Assembly (NCBI GenBank): GCA_900312665.1
Contig: ONZQ02000004.1
Coordinates: forward strand, 62,001-126,000
Source: Cephalotrichum gorgonifer
Lineage: Eukaryota; Ascomycota; Sordariomycetes; Microascales; Microascaceae
Direction of reading: 5' to 3'
Length of the DNA: 64,000 bases
Under the pieces are notes generated by a model that saw nothing but the letters and a program-made list of their open reading frames with translations, was not told the DNA's origin and searched no databases. The stretch's first letter is position 1, and each line of letters starts with the position of its first letter. Below are positions 9,944 to 21,991 of this stretch, in pieces. Position numbers and translations under genes: made by a program.

Positions 9944-12900
9944 CCCACGGTAGAGCGACAATTCACCCTGCCGCTACTCCGCGGGCGGCCGATGAACGCC
10001 GACCACTTTACCAGCCGAGCCGCCGACGGTGCCTTGGCAACCGGGGGGGAGGGGGGGAGAGTCTGTCCACTCCCGATTGTGCGGGTGACTCGAGACTGAA
10101 TACCGGGAATGGGGTGGCTGGGATTAATCTACTTCTGACCATCTTCTGACAATGGGCAGTGGGCAATGGAAAACGGGCAATGCGGGCTGAGTGCCGAGGG
10201 CAGAGACGGCGCTGATGCCGTTCCTTGGTCGGGCGCTTCCTCGCCAGAGGCAGCGTGGAGGTGTCATGCCCTATGCCGTATGCTGTATTACTGAAGTAGC
10301 TCCTCTGTAGTAGTACCGTCATGTATGCCGGTGATAGTGACGGTAATGGGCGCTCTGGCAATCTGACCCCTCCGCTTCCGCTTCCGCCTCCCCTTCCTCC
10401 TCAGGGCCCAAATCCTTCTGGAAGAACTTGTGACGGACGCAGTGACCGTCACTGTTTCAAGACCGACCCCACAGGGGTCCTGGCTTCAGGGGCTGCTTCG
10501 AGTCTCATCACGTCGTCACGTACCTTCCCACGCATACATTGGCCATGCAAGGTACGCCAGCTGGGGAGGCCGAATACTCGGTACGGCGATGGGTCTGTTC
10601 GCCCGGGCCCCCCTTCTGGTGGGTATCTTTCCCGCCCTACTCTGCTTGAGGTGATACGAGCGAGCCCACAGACATTGGTGGGAACACCTGGTGATGTTCC
10701 GCGCGCAAGAATAGCCAGCGGTGGAGCAGAGCATGAGCGGGATTGTTTCCATGATGGCGAACGGGCTGGGGCGTCGGGCGGGTGTTTCAATGTTTCGACG
10801 GGATGACGCTGCGGCAGTCCGCTTGTTCCCGCCTCTTAATTAGCCCTTTTTTTTTTGCCTCTTTCACCCCATGAATCTCTTCGCCGCCGAGGGAAGGGCG
10901 GCATCTAGAAAAACACAGGTACATCACCGTAAAGGAAGTAAACGTGCTCGTACGAGGGAGACAGAGATAAAGGGCGGCAGTGCAGTTGGTGGCGCGGACG
11001 TTAGGAGTGAAGAAGACTAAAACGAAACTCGCCTTCTCCATACAACCTACGAGTTAGTACGGAGGCGTCTGCCTCGGAAGGTGCCCGCCTGTCAAGTATC
11101 GGTTTGTCCTGTTCTAGTACAAGCGGCGAGTACGAGCAGTGGTGGGTGGAGGGGGCAAGCTCGCCTTGGCCGGCTGTGTGTGATTAACCTTTGCATATGG
11201 CGGGTCTAGAAATGATCCTTTTTGTCTTCCAGTCGCCCCTGCCGGGTGTGGGACGCCTTCTCGGAGACTACTTGTACGCTAGTGATTTCGGAGACGACTT
11301 GTCCTTGCACGTAGTACTTTATGAGTACTTGCAATCGCGCAAGGGCCAGCCTTGTTGCAGTTGTATTTTTAGGTGATGACTGACAGCGATGACAGCTCTC
11401 TCCTTGGTGGATCCTGTCGGAGGCAAGAGCTACCAGTGCATGATGAGAACCTTGTCCAAATATTCCTTGTACAAGGACGCCGCCGTCATCTTGGCCGACT
11501 CGTCTCCTTCCTCACCTACTACACGTACTAGGTTCTTGGCGCCTGTACCTGCCCTCGTCCTCGTACTCTCCTTGAGCAAGCCGCCCCAATTTTGAGTTTG
11601 CGATGACAGCGAGCGGAGCTCGGGGGCGGCGTCTGCCCTCGTCCGTCGTCGGTCTAGTTTCCTTGGAACCATGGAGATTACTCGGCATTATTACTCGTCA
11701 AGTATAGGCGACCCATTACGAGTATTGCCATTATCCGATTGATTATCCATGGGGGTCGAAAATCACGGAGGCGCTTTTCTCGTCTCCACCCGCATTTTTC
11801 ATGCCGGCCGGGGCCCGGCCCTGCGCTGATGAATGGCTCTTCCAGCGGTAGTAGTATGTAGGTAGTTAACTCGCAGTAGCTCCTCGATTCAATCCCCCGG
11901 AGAGCATGAGGAAGGGAAGGGAAGGAGGGGGTGGGCGAAGATCGGGACGGGGTAATAACCCAACTCGTACCAGAGTCGTACTCGTACAAGCACGAGAACC
12001 AATGGAGCACGGAGGAAGAGACATAAAGGGAGAGAGACCAGGGACCAGGGGAGAAGGTGGATTCATTGAGGGGGTAGCCAATCGGACAACGATCTGCACC
12101 TGGATGGTGCCGTGCGTATCGCTTGGAGCTCGGCCTGCAGGAGGGGATAGCTCTTCAGGATGCTGATTGGCCGCATACCCCTGCGAACCTTAGGCTAATT
12201 TTGGACGTTGAGATTTTAGGATCTGAAACATGGCGGCCAGGACTTTATCTCCCAGTTTTTCTCTTCGATTTCAGATTTCGATTTGGAGGGGGTTACCATT
12301 TTTAATATTCTCCATGCTGGCCGCGGCCAAGGTCGAGGCCCGGTGCGGAATCTATATCAGTACTCGTGCGGGTACACGGGCGCACGGGGATTGGACAGTA
12401 ACTACTCGTACTCGTAGACTGGGGTCCGCGGATCCTTGGACGGGGGAGGGCAGGGTCGTAAGATTAGTCTCCTTGGTTTACAGAGGCTAGGATGGGATGG
12501 TCCGTGGGTGGCCAACCCTAGGCGGTCGGAGCTATTTTACATACGATAGTACGTACGAGAATGGAGAACTCCGTGCTGCCCCTGGCGATGCTACCTCGTA
12601 CACTCGGAGCGTGCACCTACTTGGTGAGTCCGAGGCCTTATCCAGCAGGCGCCGGGATGGGCGAGAGAAGGTAGTAATCGAGGCACCACGCTTGGGTAAA
12701 ATTGGCGAGGATACTTGCATATGTGCTTACAAGTGGAATAGGTAAAATGACAATGCAAGCGGCGCATGCATGGACGAGGCCGGCTCCTAGGCACATACTC
12801 CCACCTGACCTATATGTGAATGCGGATCTGGATGGGTGGCTCTCCGTCCCACCGCTTGGGCTCTTCCATAACAAGCCCAGTCGTAGCCTGAGCGGGCTGA

Positions 12901-13958
12901 TCAGGTGGGGCCAGGAGACGTGCGCTCTCCGTAGGTAGGTGTTGTATTACTTGTCGTCGTACCGGAGATGCCGCTCGCTGGCTGGTTACCCTCGCCTTCA
13001 CCTGCCGGTATTACCAGAGGCAGCGAACGGCGATGGTGGTTCTCGGCGGCCGAAGTGGGGTGAGGGCGCGGTCGCGGGCGCGGCGGGGAGCCGAGAGCCA
13101 TGAGTACCGAAGAAGAAAGCGGTGGGTGTTTGATCGGCCTGAGATGGTCCCGAATACTCTGAAACTCGACTGCACTTACAAGCAAGGCAGTAAGTCTCCT
13201 TCGGCACCCTGTCCTAGATGACCCCGTCCCGGGTAGGGTTGCCAGGGACAGGGATACCAGGAGGGACAGGGACAATGCTCCCAGAAGAGCAAGGCCACAC
13301 CAGGAGGCCCGGGGCCACTTTGTGAGCGCGATCCGGGCTACGTGGGTTTGATGTTGGCCTGTTCTGTTCACTGCGGAGCAGGCCGAGCTCGGCCGTACTT
13401 TGCTGTTCGCGTTCCTCCGAGGGGCAGAAGACTTTTCGCAGAACCATTAGTGCCGTCCGCCGCTGGGCGGGGTTGAGGGTCGAATCCCACGAACCGTACG
13501 GTACAGTGCCCAGGCTCGTCTACTCGTAGATGTGAATAGAGCTCATCTACCCGTACCTCATCAGACCTACCCACCGAGTGGCGACATACAGGCGGCCGTC
13601 AGCCCTTTTTGACAGCGCCTAATGTGGAGTACAAGCACCCGTAGCCACGGGTTGGACTTCCACCAAGCGAAGCGGCGGCGGGAGGTGGCAAAGAACTAAA
13701 AAAAGTCTGACGGGTGACAGGACGCTATCCCGTTGGCACCACTGTACTACTTCATGATATTCGAGGCACGTTGACTGACGTTAAGCTGGTGTAGACGCTA
13801 CGAACTAAGAAAATTGGGGATAGCATTGCAATGGCAGACCGGGGTTAGAATTGAGAAATGCAAACAGGTGGCGAACTTACAGGTATTGCTGGGCACGATA
13901 AGGCGGGACCAACTCTGCAACACAAAATATCTAAGTTAATAGTACGAAGTACTCATAC

Positions 13959-13994
13959 GGGTGCGGGCGCGGGTGCTGGTGCGAGTGCGAGTGC
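13959..13994. repeat. Hexanucleotide tandem repeat (GGGTGC type)
   Basis: Six 6-base units: GGGTGC, GGGCGC, GGGTGC, TGGTGC, GAGTGC, GAGTGC. Non-coding, and adjacent to an AGTACGAAGTACTCATAC variant of the dispersed motif. Confidence 0.75.
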
Positions 13995-16900
13995 AAACAT
14001 CGGATGTGGATACGGGTCGTGGAGAGGCAGGCGATCGTGGTGGCGGCCAAGCAAATCCGAAACCCGCACAGACAGTGAGGTTACCACGGCCATGACTTCA
14101 GCTGGCTTCCTTTCCTTCTGCTCAGATTCTCTACCGTCAGCTCCCGGCACTGTCTGTCCCAAGGCGTCAAGCTTTTGTATTTTCGCGGACTGGAAACTTC
14201 TCTTCGTGTATGTGTGTGTGCCTATAATAGTGGAAAGTATTGTTTTACCGAGTGGCACACTTGTCGAGAATGGCCAGTTAGGCCCTCTGGGTGGCTTCCC
14301 GCTGTCTGACGGTAAATGAACGTGTTTTCCAAGTACAAGCAATGCGACAAAACAATAGGTGGATGGCAGTTAGGTGGTGGCCACGGGTGGTGGAGGAGGA
14401 CAGGCCAACTTCGGTTAGGATGAGCGAGCGAGTGGTCAGGAGCACGAGTTCGGGGGGAGGGGGTGGTCTTTCCCGAAGGGGGTGTGTAAACAATGGCGTT
14501 ACGCCAGGACCTCCCGCTTGAGCTCTTTCTGAGGCAACGCGCCAGGGGCGTTTCATATTTACAGGGGATTTGGCCAAAAGACGAGGTAGTACTGAGTCTG
14601 GCTCATCCTGGGAGGTGCTGCAATACGAGTACTTGTACTCTCGTACCAGCGTGGCAGTTGTGGGCCCCGCTTACTCCGTCACGGGCACATTGGACTGGAT
14701 ACAGGGCAGGCTTTGGCCCCGCTTTCATGCACCTCAAGAGAGGACACTGGTCCAAGTTTTTTCTTAGTCACCGGCACATTCCTGCACGGGGAAGGTAGCG
14801 GTATTACGAGTACAAGGGGCACGCGCACACACCAGGCAGGCCGGGGTGGGCATTGATGTTGATGTCGTACTCATAACACTAGCGGAGTACTATTAATGGG
14901 CGATTCCGGACATTATTTGCCCTGCTTGGTTGAGATCTCGCTTCGAAGGGGAAGGGGGGGGGGGGATACACCGTCCCCTTCTCGTCCTTTCTTCGCTCTT
15001 CCTTGGCTCCTACCCTGGCTCGGATGTAAGCCCACCCCTCTACCCCCATTTCTCAGAGATGGCCAATGTCCGATGCTGATGGATCATGACCTTGGTGCGC
15101 CCACCCCTTGCTCTGTCGTTATCTCCACGCGAGGTACGGTACGTACCCTCTGTTGTTGTCCTTTGTTCTACGCTGGTCGGATCGGAGGATTCCGCGTGTG
15201 GCACAAAGCCCATACTGACGCCGAAGACGACCATGTCTGTGATGAGTGTCTTACTCGTACATGGGCACCAGCCGGCTGCCCTTGATGTGCTTTTTGTGGT
15301 ATTACATTACTTGTATGATGTGATATGAGCGCTGGAAACGCTAACCAACCCAAACTAAACCAAACACCAAACACCACGCTACTCTCTCACTTAGACATCG
15401 CCCCTTCTCATCTGTACAGTATTAAGGGGAAGCCCAGATTCACCTTATACCTGTATGCATGGTGACACACAAAGTTCCCCTCTGGGCGGATGAATTGTCA
15501 TGAAGTACTATGACGAGCGCGAGCCTTATTATGATATCGATCTTGAGCGTTGTTTGGACCTGCCCTTTCCATCAGTCGTCGCCGGGGGCTTGAACTTGTT
15601 AGTACTAGTATTGTTTCCAGGCAAAAAGCACCCTGGGGGTGCTCCCAGTATGTGTTCACGAGAGTCTCCTTCTTTGCCCTCGTGGGGCATTACGGATATG
15701 AACCCTAGAAATCGTACAGCACGCCACGGTCGCCCCCGACCAGTCCATTCGGCAGCCGCCCGTTCTATTCTTGGAGAATGTGCAAGGCCGCTTTTGCGGC
15801 TGCGTCGCCGTGGTGTGTGCTGAACGGCTTCCGATGGCCACTGGGCAAGCCGTTCCATCGCCCTATCACTATCACTAGGGGGTCCCGGGAGGGGCCGTCC
15901 AGAAATAGGGGCCATGGTAATTTTGTTGATCACTTATGTAAAACAGTCTCACTCTTGACGAACCCATCTCGGATGCACCCACACAGGCCCGAGAGATGAG
16001 ATGGGGCTTGATGAGTGGTGCAGCTGGATGTCTCACAAGCCGCTAAAACCTGCGACGCCCACTACCTGTGCCTACGAACGACCTGCTAAAGACTTCCCTT
16101 CCCCCGTCGCGTCGAGCGTTAGGTGGTCACCGGCCAGGCCTTCTGTCGCCACCAATCTACGCCGGCCTGGTACTGGGCACGGCACGCACTGGGCGGCAAA
16201 GTGAGTTTGCAGTCATTGATGTTCCCTACTCGGCCCCGCACATAGTAATACAAGTGATACTAGACAGTTGCCATTCGGATGGCGAACTACGAGTGCGGAG
16301 TTGTGGGTACAAGGATGTATGTCGGCGTGAAGCTTGCCTGTGTGGCTGGCACTCTCACGGAGGGAAAAATAGTGCCGACTAATGCCATGGTTGAAGGCTG
16401 GTGGCAGTCCAGAGCTGCGATCGATCAACATCATGGCTCGTTCCATGCCCATGCCATAGTACGGAGTACCCCATCTTCGATAGGCACAGGCCAAGTGTGG
16501 CGCCAGTTGTGGGGGGGGGAGTGGACCCCGTCCATGCCTAAGGACACGCGTAGACCGGACACTGTTCCCAACTAGTAATATCCGTACGCCAAAAAAAACA
16601 CCCATAATGCACTTCAGTACGACACAGAGGTAATTGCCCCTGGCTCTTGGAGCGCTCATGTGGATAAGCTGTCACAAGGCTTCTGTGGACCTATCGATTC
16701 TTCTCCTTTCTATCACCCCATTATTATGGAGTACTCCGTGTGGACTTACAATGTGGCTCCTTCATTCATGAAAGAAAAAAAAATACAGTGCGCAGCCTTT
16801 GCCATGTGCCCGTGTCTACGTGGAAAGGAGGCCGTGACGTGAGGTGAGGGCAGCGGACCTCCCTCCCGTCTGTGCTTGTAATAGGATCCGAATCCGGATC

Positions 16901-17739
16901 CCGATTCTGCCCAACAGGACGACAGGGAATCTGCCCTCCAATCCTCTAACCAAGCCTCCGCTGCTACGCTTGGACTGGAGATCGCATTGGCCTGGCAGGC
17001 TGGGCAACGATCTCCGTGAGCGGATGGGGCAGGAGGCAGGGTGATGATGGACGGGTCGCAGGGGCTGGTACACGGAGTGGGATCCAGAGCTAGAACTTTA
17101 GTACGAGTTCATCGCCATCGTCATTGCCATTACCTTTGTGCCCAAACCTGGATCTGATCTCTCAGCCTGTTTGTATCTTTGGCGCGAGTAAAGCGGCTGG
17201 TTGAATCGCGAGTATACTACTCCGCTCAGGTACTCTGCGGGCGAGTGGACGGGTAGCCTACTTAGGGCCGTCCGGACCTTGGCTTGTCACCACACCCGCC
17301 ACCACTCCACCACTCCGAGTTGCCGGCGGCTGGACGAAGACGAGTGACTTTAGCACCATTTTTCTTCGAATTTTTTCCCCCTTTGCAAGGTGATATGCAT
17401 TAGGCTGTCTGTTCCTTCCATTCATGGTCCGCACTTGTAATAATCTTTACTTGTAGACCATGAGGGAGGGGCGCGCCTTCCCCACTCTGACGCTAGGGAG
17501 GGGAATCATTGAGGCATTGGATGGGACTAGTACAACGTACGAGTACAAAGTAACTACTCGTACTCGTCCGTCCCTGCCTTCCCTAACGATGCGCGAGAGT
17601 CGTCCGTCCCACGCCCCTGTTTTGTTGTACCCGTACCTCCACTTCCACTTGCCCACCCGCCAGCTTGCTTGTACTTGTTGTACTCGTGCACACACACACC
17701 CAGTCCGTCCATGCCTTCGCGTACGCCCCCCCTCTCCTC

Positions 17740-18140
17740 CCCACTCAGCACCCCAGAGCCCGTCCCTGGAAAAGTACCCACCCTTCTTTTTACCCTCCCC
17801 CTTCCCTTCCCTTTTTACCCTCCGCCGCTCACCCCCAAGACCTGATTCCCTGTCGGGCCCATCTTCCCTTCTCCTTCTCCCATCGAAAATCATTAAACCC
17901 CCCAGCTCGCCCGCACAATTTCTCAAACTCTTCTGAAATCTCTCTTTTTCTTGTCTCAAATTTACTTTGCAGTTTCCTTCTCCCCCCCCTCTTTGTCCTT
18001 CCTCCCTTTCCTCCTCTACCCCCACCACCCCCTGGCACTTGGAGCCGCAGGTCGCTAAGCCCACCCGCCCACATTACTCGTCTTTGATCGTTCTTCCCTT
18101 GCACATCATTCACTCTACCCCTTTTTTCTTCTCTCATCCC
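17740..18140. promoter_or_regulatory. CT-rich upstream region of STE12
   Basis: About 400 bases are dominated by C and T on the plus strand, with runs such as CCCTTCCCTTCCC. Pyrimidine-rich tracts just upstream of the transcription start are common in filamentous ascomycete promoters. The open frames here on both strands are by-products of this composition. Confidence 0.4.
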
Positions 18141-18217
18141 ATCAGGGCACTTCAGACATTGTTCGTCGCACACTCGTCCATCAACAGGTGCCTGCCACGA
18201 ACCTTGCTCGGTGATTG

Positions 18218-18241
18218 ATGCGCCGCATGCGGGACTGCTAG
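18218..18241 (+). other. Seven-codon upstream ORF in the putative STE12 leader
   Basis: ATG at 18218 reads MRRMRDC and stops at TAG (18239-18241), in a poor start context. It matters only if transcription begins upstream of it. From 18242 to the STE12 ATG at 18721 there is no ATG at all in about 480 nt, as expected of a long leader scanned by ribosomes. Confidence 0.35.
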
Positions 18242-18720
18242 CAATTTGTTTTCGAACATTACATATTCGTTTCCATAAACAATTTTTTTTTTTTAATTTA
18301 TTCGATCACTTGTTTCGTACCTCGAGAGGCCTGGGGCTAGCACCGATTCTGCGACAACCCGACGACAACAACAGAGTCCATCTCCCTCGCCTCGCGACAA
18401 CTCGAAGCTTGCCCAATTGCTTGAAGCAACTGGGGTCGACGTCGAAACTGGCGTAGCTGACATTTTCAACACGGGCTGGACTCGATCTTCGTCACTTGCC
18501 TCAACACACTATAAGGCAGCGCCTTCAAGCCGGACTCCAGACATTCATTCGCCAACGACGACTTTTTCGTCCACTTTTCAATTTCCAGCGCTTTTGGATC
18601 GACTAGAGACCGACCGATTATCCTACGTTCCATCCCGGAGCTTTCTGCCACCTTTCTGGTGAGCACACACACTCGAATCTCTGCCATCGCAGTCGCCCAC
18701 ACACAGCCAGCCAGCCAGCA

Positions 18721-21218
18721 ATGTATTCACAAAATGCAGCCATGGCGGCTCCCCAGAAACCCGAGACTTTCATGCTCAGCACCGAGGCGCAACAAGCATT
18801 ACCGCATGATGCCCAGGTTGCCCTCCAGCAGGTTGATAACCGTCAGTCTTCCCGTCCCACCCGCTCGCCAGACTTTTCGCAAAACTCTTGCGCTCCCCAT
18901 TCCCATACCCAGAGCCGTTAGTCTAACATGCCCTGTAGTCAAATATTTCCTTCTCTCCGCTCCAGTAGACTGGCAGCACGATCAATACATCCGCCGCTTC
19001 CTCCTGCCAACCGGCGAATACGTGTCGTGTGTTCTCTGGAACAATCTTTTCCACATCTCCGGCACCGACATCGTCCGATGCCTATCGTTTCGATTCCAAG
19101 CGTTTGGCAGGCCGGTGAAGAACCCGAAGAAGTTTGAGGAGGGCATCTTCTCTGATCTTCGGAATCTCAAGTCTGGCACTGATGCTTCGCTCGAGGAGCC
19201 CAAGAGCCCATTCCTCGACTTCCTGTACAAGAACAACTGCATTCGCACGCAAAAGAAGCAGAAGGTCTTCTACTGGTACAGCGTACCTCACGACCGCCTC
19301 TTCCTCGACGCTCTGGAGCGTGACCTGAAGCGAGAGAAGATGGGCCAGGAAGCCACCACTGTTGCCGTCAGCGAGCCCGCGTTGTCCTTCCAGTACGACT
19401 CGTCGCAGTCTCTGTACGAGCAGCTCACGAAGGCACAGCAGGCGAACTCGTCGTCCTTCAGCGCCCAGCAGGTCAACTTTTCCCAGCCCCAGCCGACCTC
19501 CCCGGTCTTGCGGGATATGGACTCGATGCCCCCGCCTCAGATGATCCCGCAGTCTGTTGCCCCTTTAGTGGACGGCATGGACGCCATGGCGGCGTACGGG
19601 ACGATGGCCATGGCCCCGGTGATGAACCCTCAGGTGATCAAGAGGGATCCCGACATGACCCGCGTTCAGTACAACCATAATGGCGTCCCAGTTGCGCAGG
19701 CGCACCAGCGACATGCCTCGATGCCCGCCTATGGACTGGAGTACTCGCCCGCTCCGTCATTCGTCTCATCGCACTACGAGGACTACAGCAACCGTGGCAT
19801 CTCCTTCGAGCCTATCACGCCACCTCAGCAGGCCCTGGCGATGAACTCGGAGCCGGCCTACATTGCCAACGAGGAGACAGGGCTCTACACCGCCATCCCT
19901 GACCACCTCACCGGTGTCAATGGCCTCAACGGTATGATGCAGCTCCCGCCATCCAATCTCGCCGGCGCACAGTTCACACGCACCTACGGTAATAACAACG
20001 TTTACAACGTTATCGAAGGTTCGCCAACCTATAAGCAGAGGAGGCGCCGCTCTTCGATCCCGCCTTCGATGTCCGCCATCGCCGCTGCCACTGGTACTTC
20101 TGCACCTGCGCCCCACCGCCCATCGGATCTCCGCAGGTCGGTGTCGGCCTCGGTTGGTCCAGTCCCCGAAGGGGAGGAGTCGGCTGACAACTCACCCCCG
20201 GGCCTCACCTACAGCAACATGTCTGTCGCAAGCCAGCAACACAAGGACATGCTCGACCTCTCCCGCCACGGAACCCCCCTCTCGGCTGTCGATGGGAGTC
20301 CGGCACTGAACCCCATGACTCTGCAGCATGACTTCTCCAGGCTGGCGGGTGACGAGCTCAATGGCGACGGGCCGGTGACCGGCATGCAGGGCCACAGTGG
20401 CGTTGTTCGCCGCGCACGCTCTGCGACCGTCATGGAGCTGGGGCCCTATCCTCAGAAGTCCCATTCCTGCCCCATTCCCACGTGTGGTCGTCTCTTCAAG
20501 CGGTTAGAGCACCTCAAGCGGTAAGACTCGGACTCGGTTTCATTTGTTATCTCCCTTCACCTGCCATGAAATCTGACAGGAAATTCCAGACATGTGAGGA
20601 CACATACACAGGAGAGACCCTATATCTGCCCACACTGTAACAAGGCGTTCTCCAGATCGGACAACCTAGCACAGTATGCACCCCCACTTTTCTTATTGTC
20701 TCTCTTTCTTTTGTTCATTTCCTTTGTCACTTTGGTGGTATATTTCGGCTTGCCTAGGATATATATCCGGCGTATCGCCCAACATGTTCGGATGAGGAAA
20801 GAGCCACAGACATTGGCCCGCCCCAAGCACTTGATGGTGCCTCGGCCATGGTGTGATGGTTGGGGTTCATAACAGAAACGCGACCGATAGGACGAGGAAT
20901 AGAACGCGGACTGACTCGATATCTCACAATAGGCACAAGCGCACTCACGACCGCCCTGAGGGTGGTGCTGATGGATCCTCTTACAATCTCTCCGGCGAGG
21001 AAGAGGAGGAGTACTCTGGCGAGGACCAGCTAGGGTCCATGGAGGAGGCGTCACCCACGTCGGAGCATGCCTACGCTCACACCTCGTTGAACGCTGTTGC
21101 AAATGGCTCGGTGGCCAACCCGACGTCTATGCCCTCGGCATACAACAGCCTTCAAACGCTCAGTATGCCGATGACGATGACCACGCCCCAGGCGGTGAAT
21201 GCGGGCTCGATGATGTAG
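18721..21218 (+). CDS. ste12: STE12 homeodomain-like / C2H2 zinc-finger transcription factor
   Basis: Four exons, 18721-18841, 18939-20520, 20590-20673 and 20933-21218, give 690 residues. The STE DNA-binding domain begins at the exon 1/2 junction (VDN|LKYFLLSAPVDW) and runs through KQKVFYWYSVPHDRLFLDALERDL, about residues 38-180. A long Gln/Pro/Ser-rich middle follows. Two tandem C2H2 fingers start at about residue 550: C-x4-C-x12-H-x3-H, then C-x2-C-x12-H-x3-H. Each finger is interrupted by an intron just before its first His. An acidic segment (GEEEEEYSGEDQ) follows. In filamentous fungi Ste12 acts downstream of the Fus3/Kss1-type MAPK and controls mating and host penetration. Intron 1 uses a less usual GTCAGT donor. 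The last intron is 259 nt, far longer than the 69- and 97-nt ones. Exon 3 is 84 nt and phase-neutral. The start follows a 480-nt ATG-free leader. Confidence 0.97.
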
Positions 21219-21991
21219 GCTAGGCCGAACGCCTTGCCCTAACTACTCTTGGTTTCCGCCTCGATCGTTCGCGGAGACGAGCCCCTTCTCGGGACCGGCT
21301 GTGTTGCGTCCCTGTTTTTTTTCTCCTTTCGTTTTCTTCATCTTCTTTTCTACTTACGAGTTTTTGGAGGGAACGACGGCCCCTTTGGTGTGTTTGACAG
21401 GACATTTTCTGCCAGGCGTTATTCCACTTTTGGGCGTTTGCCGCCCCTCCGTTTTAGTTTTACACGATGCATTTCTGTACGGGATGGATTCGTTACCATT
21501 TATTGTCATGTTTCCTATGTTGTCACTTCTTGATTGAGCCAGGAGATACCGAGGGGGCTTCGGCTCATAGAAGGGGTTTGGGGTTGAAAATGGGACTGGG
21601 GGATTCTTGCTTCAGGTTGATGAGAAAGGCAGAGATATGCGGGTTCCTTGCATTTGAAGCATACGATGGATGAGGATGGGGATAGGCACCTCGACATGGC
21701 TTGTATATAAATTTATTATTCCACATTTGGTGGTCCCGATGACTGGCCAGTCGTGGGACGGACGATACCAGAAAAAATACCTGCGTATTTTACCTACCCT
21801 GATGGAACAAGAGTATTAATGTTCGCTCCTGGCGTTTTCATTGTATTAGGTACTGCACTCACTTAGTGTAAAGTTCCTTCGCTTATGTTTGGTAGTCTGC
21901 AACATTACGGTAATACTGAGGTCGGGCTGGCGAGGTGGGCGTGTGATAATATAATAATGTGTGTATATGGAAATGCTGGCTTTCATCAGCT
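21219..21991. other. Intergenic, between convergent STE12 and FAF1
   Basis: T-rich sequence that should contain both 3' UTRs, including AT-rich patches near 21700-21720 (TATATAAATTTATTATT) and 21930-21970. No gene or RNA recognised. Confidence 0.6.

Larger units (their letters stand above)
4404..18217. other. Gene-poor region with gap, short repeats and dispersed TACTCGTA motifs
   Basis: About 13.8 kb in which I find no convincing gene. Open frames reach 222 codons (8057-8725, +) but show no recognisable domain, no coding-like composition and no intron context. The stretch holds several short repeats listed separately, an assembly gap, a 17-base C run and many copies of TACTCGTA or its complement. 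It is not strongly AT-rich, so there is no obvious RIP-type decay. No transposase, reverse transcriptase, LTR or terminal inverted repeat was recognised. The right end (about 17,400-18,217) becomes strongly CT-rich, as is usual upstream of fungal genes, and belongs to the STE12 promoter or leader. Confidence 0.6.

Noticed and set aside
10321..10806. 161-codon open frame just after the assembly gap
   Set aside because: Pro-rich start from a CT-rich tract, no domain, and an opposite-strand frame of similar length.
4404..18217. RIP-degraded transposon island
   Set aside because: Base composition is not AT-rich, and no LTR, transposase, reverse transcriptase or terminal inverted repeats were recognised.
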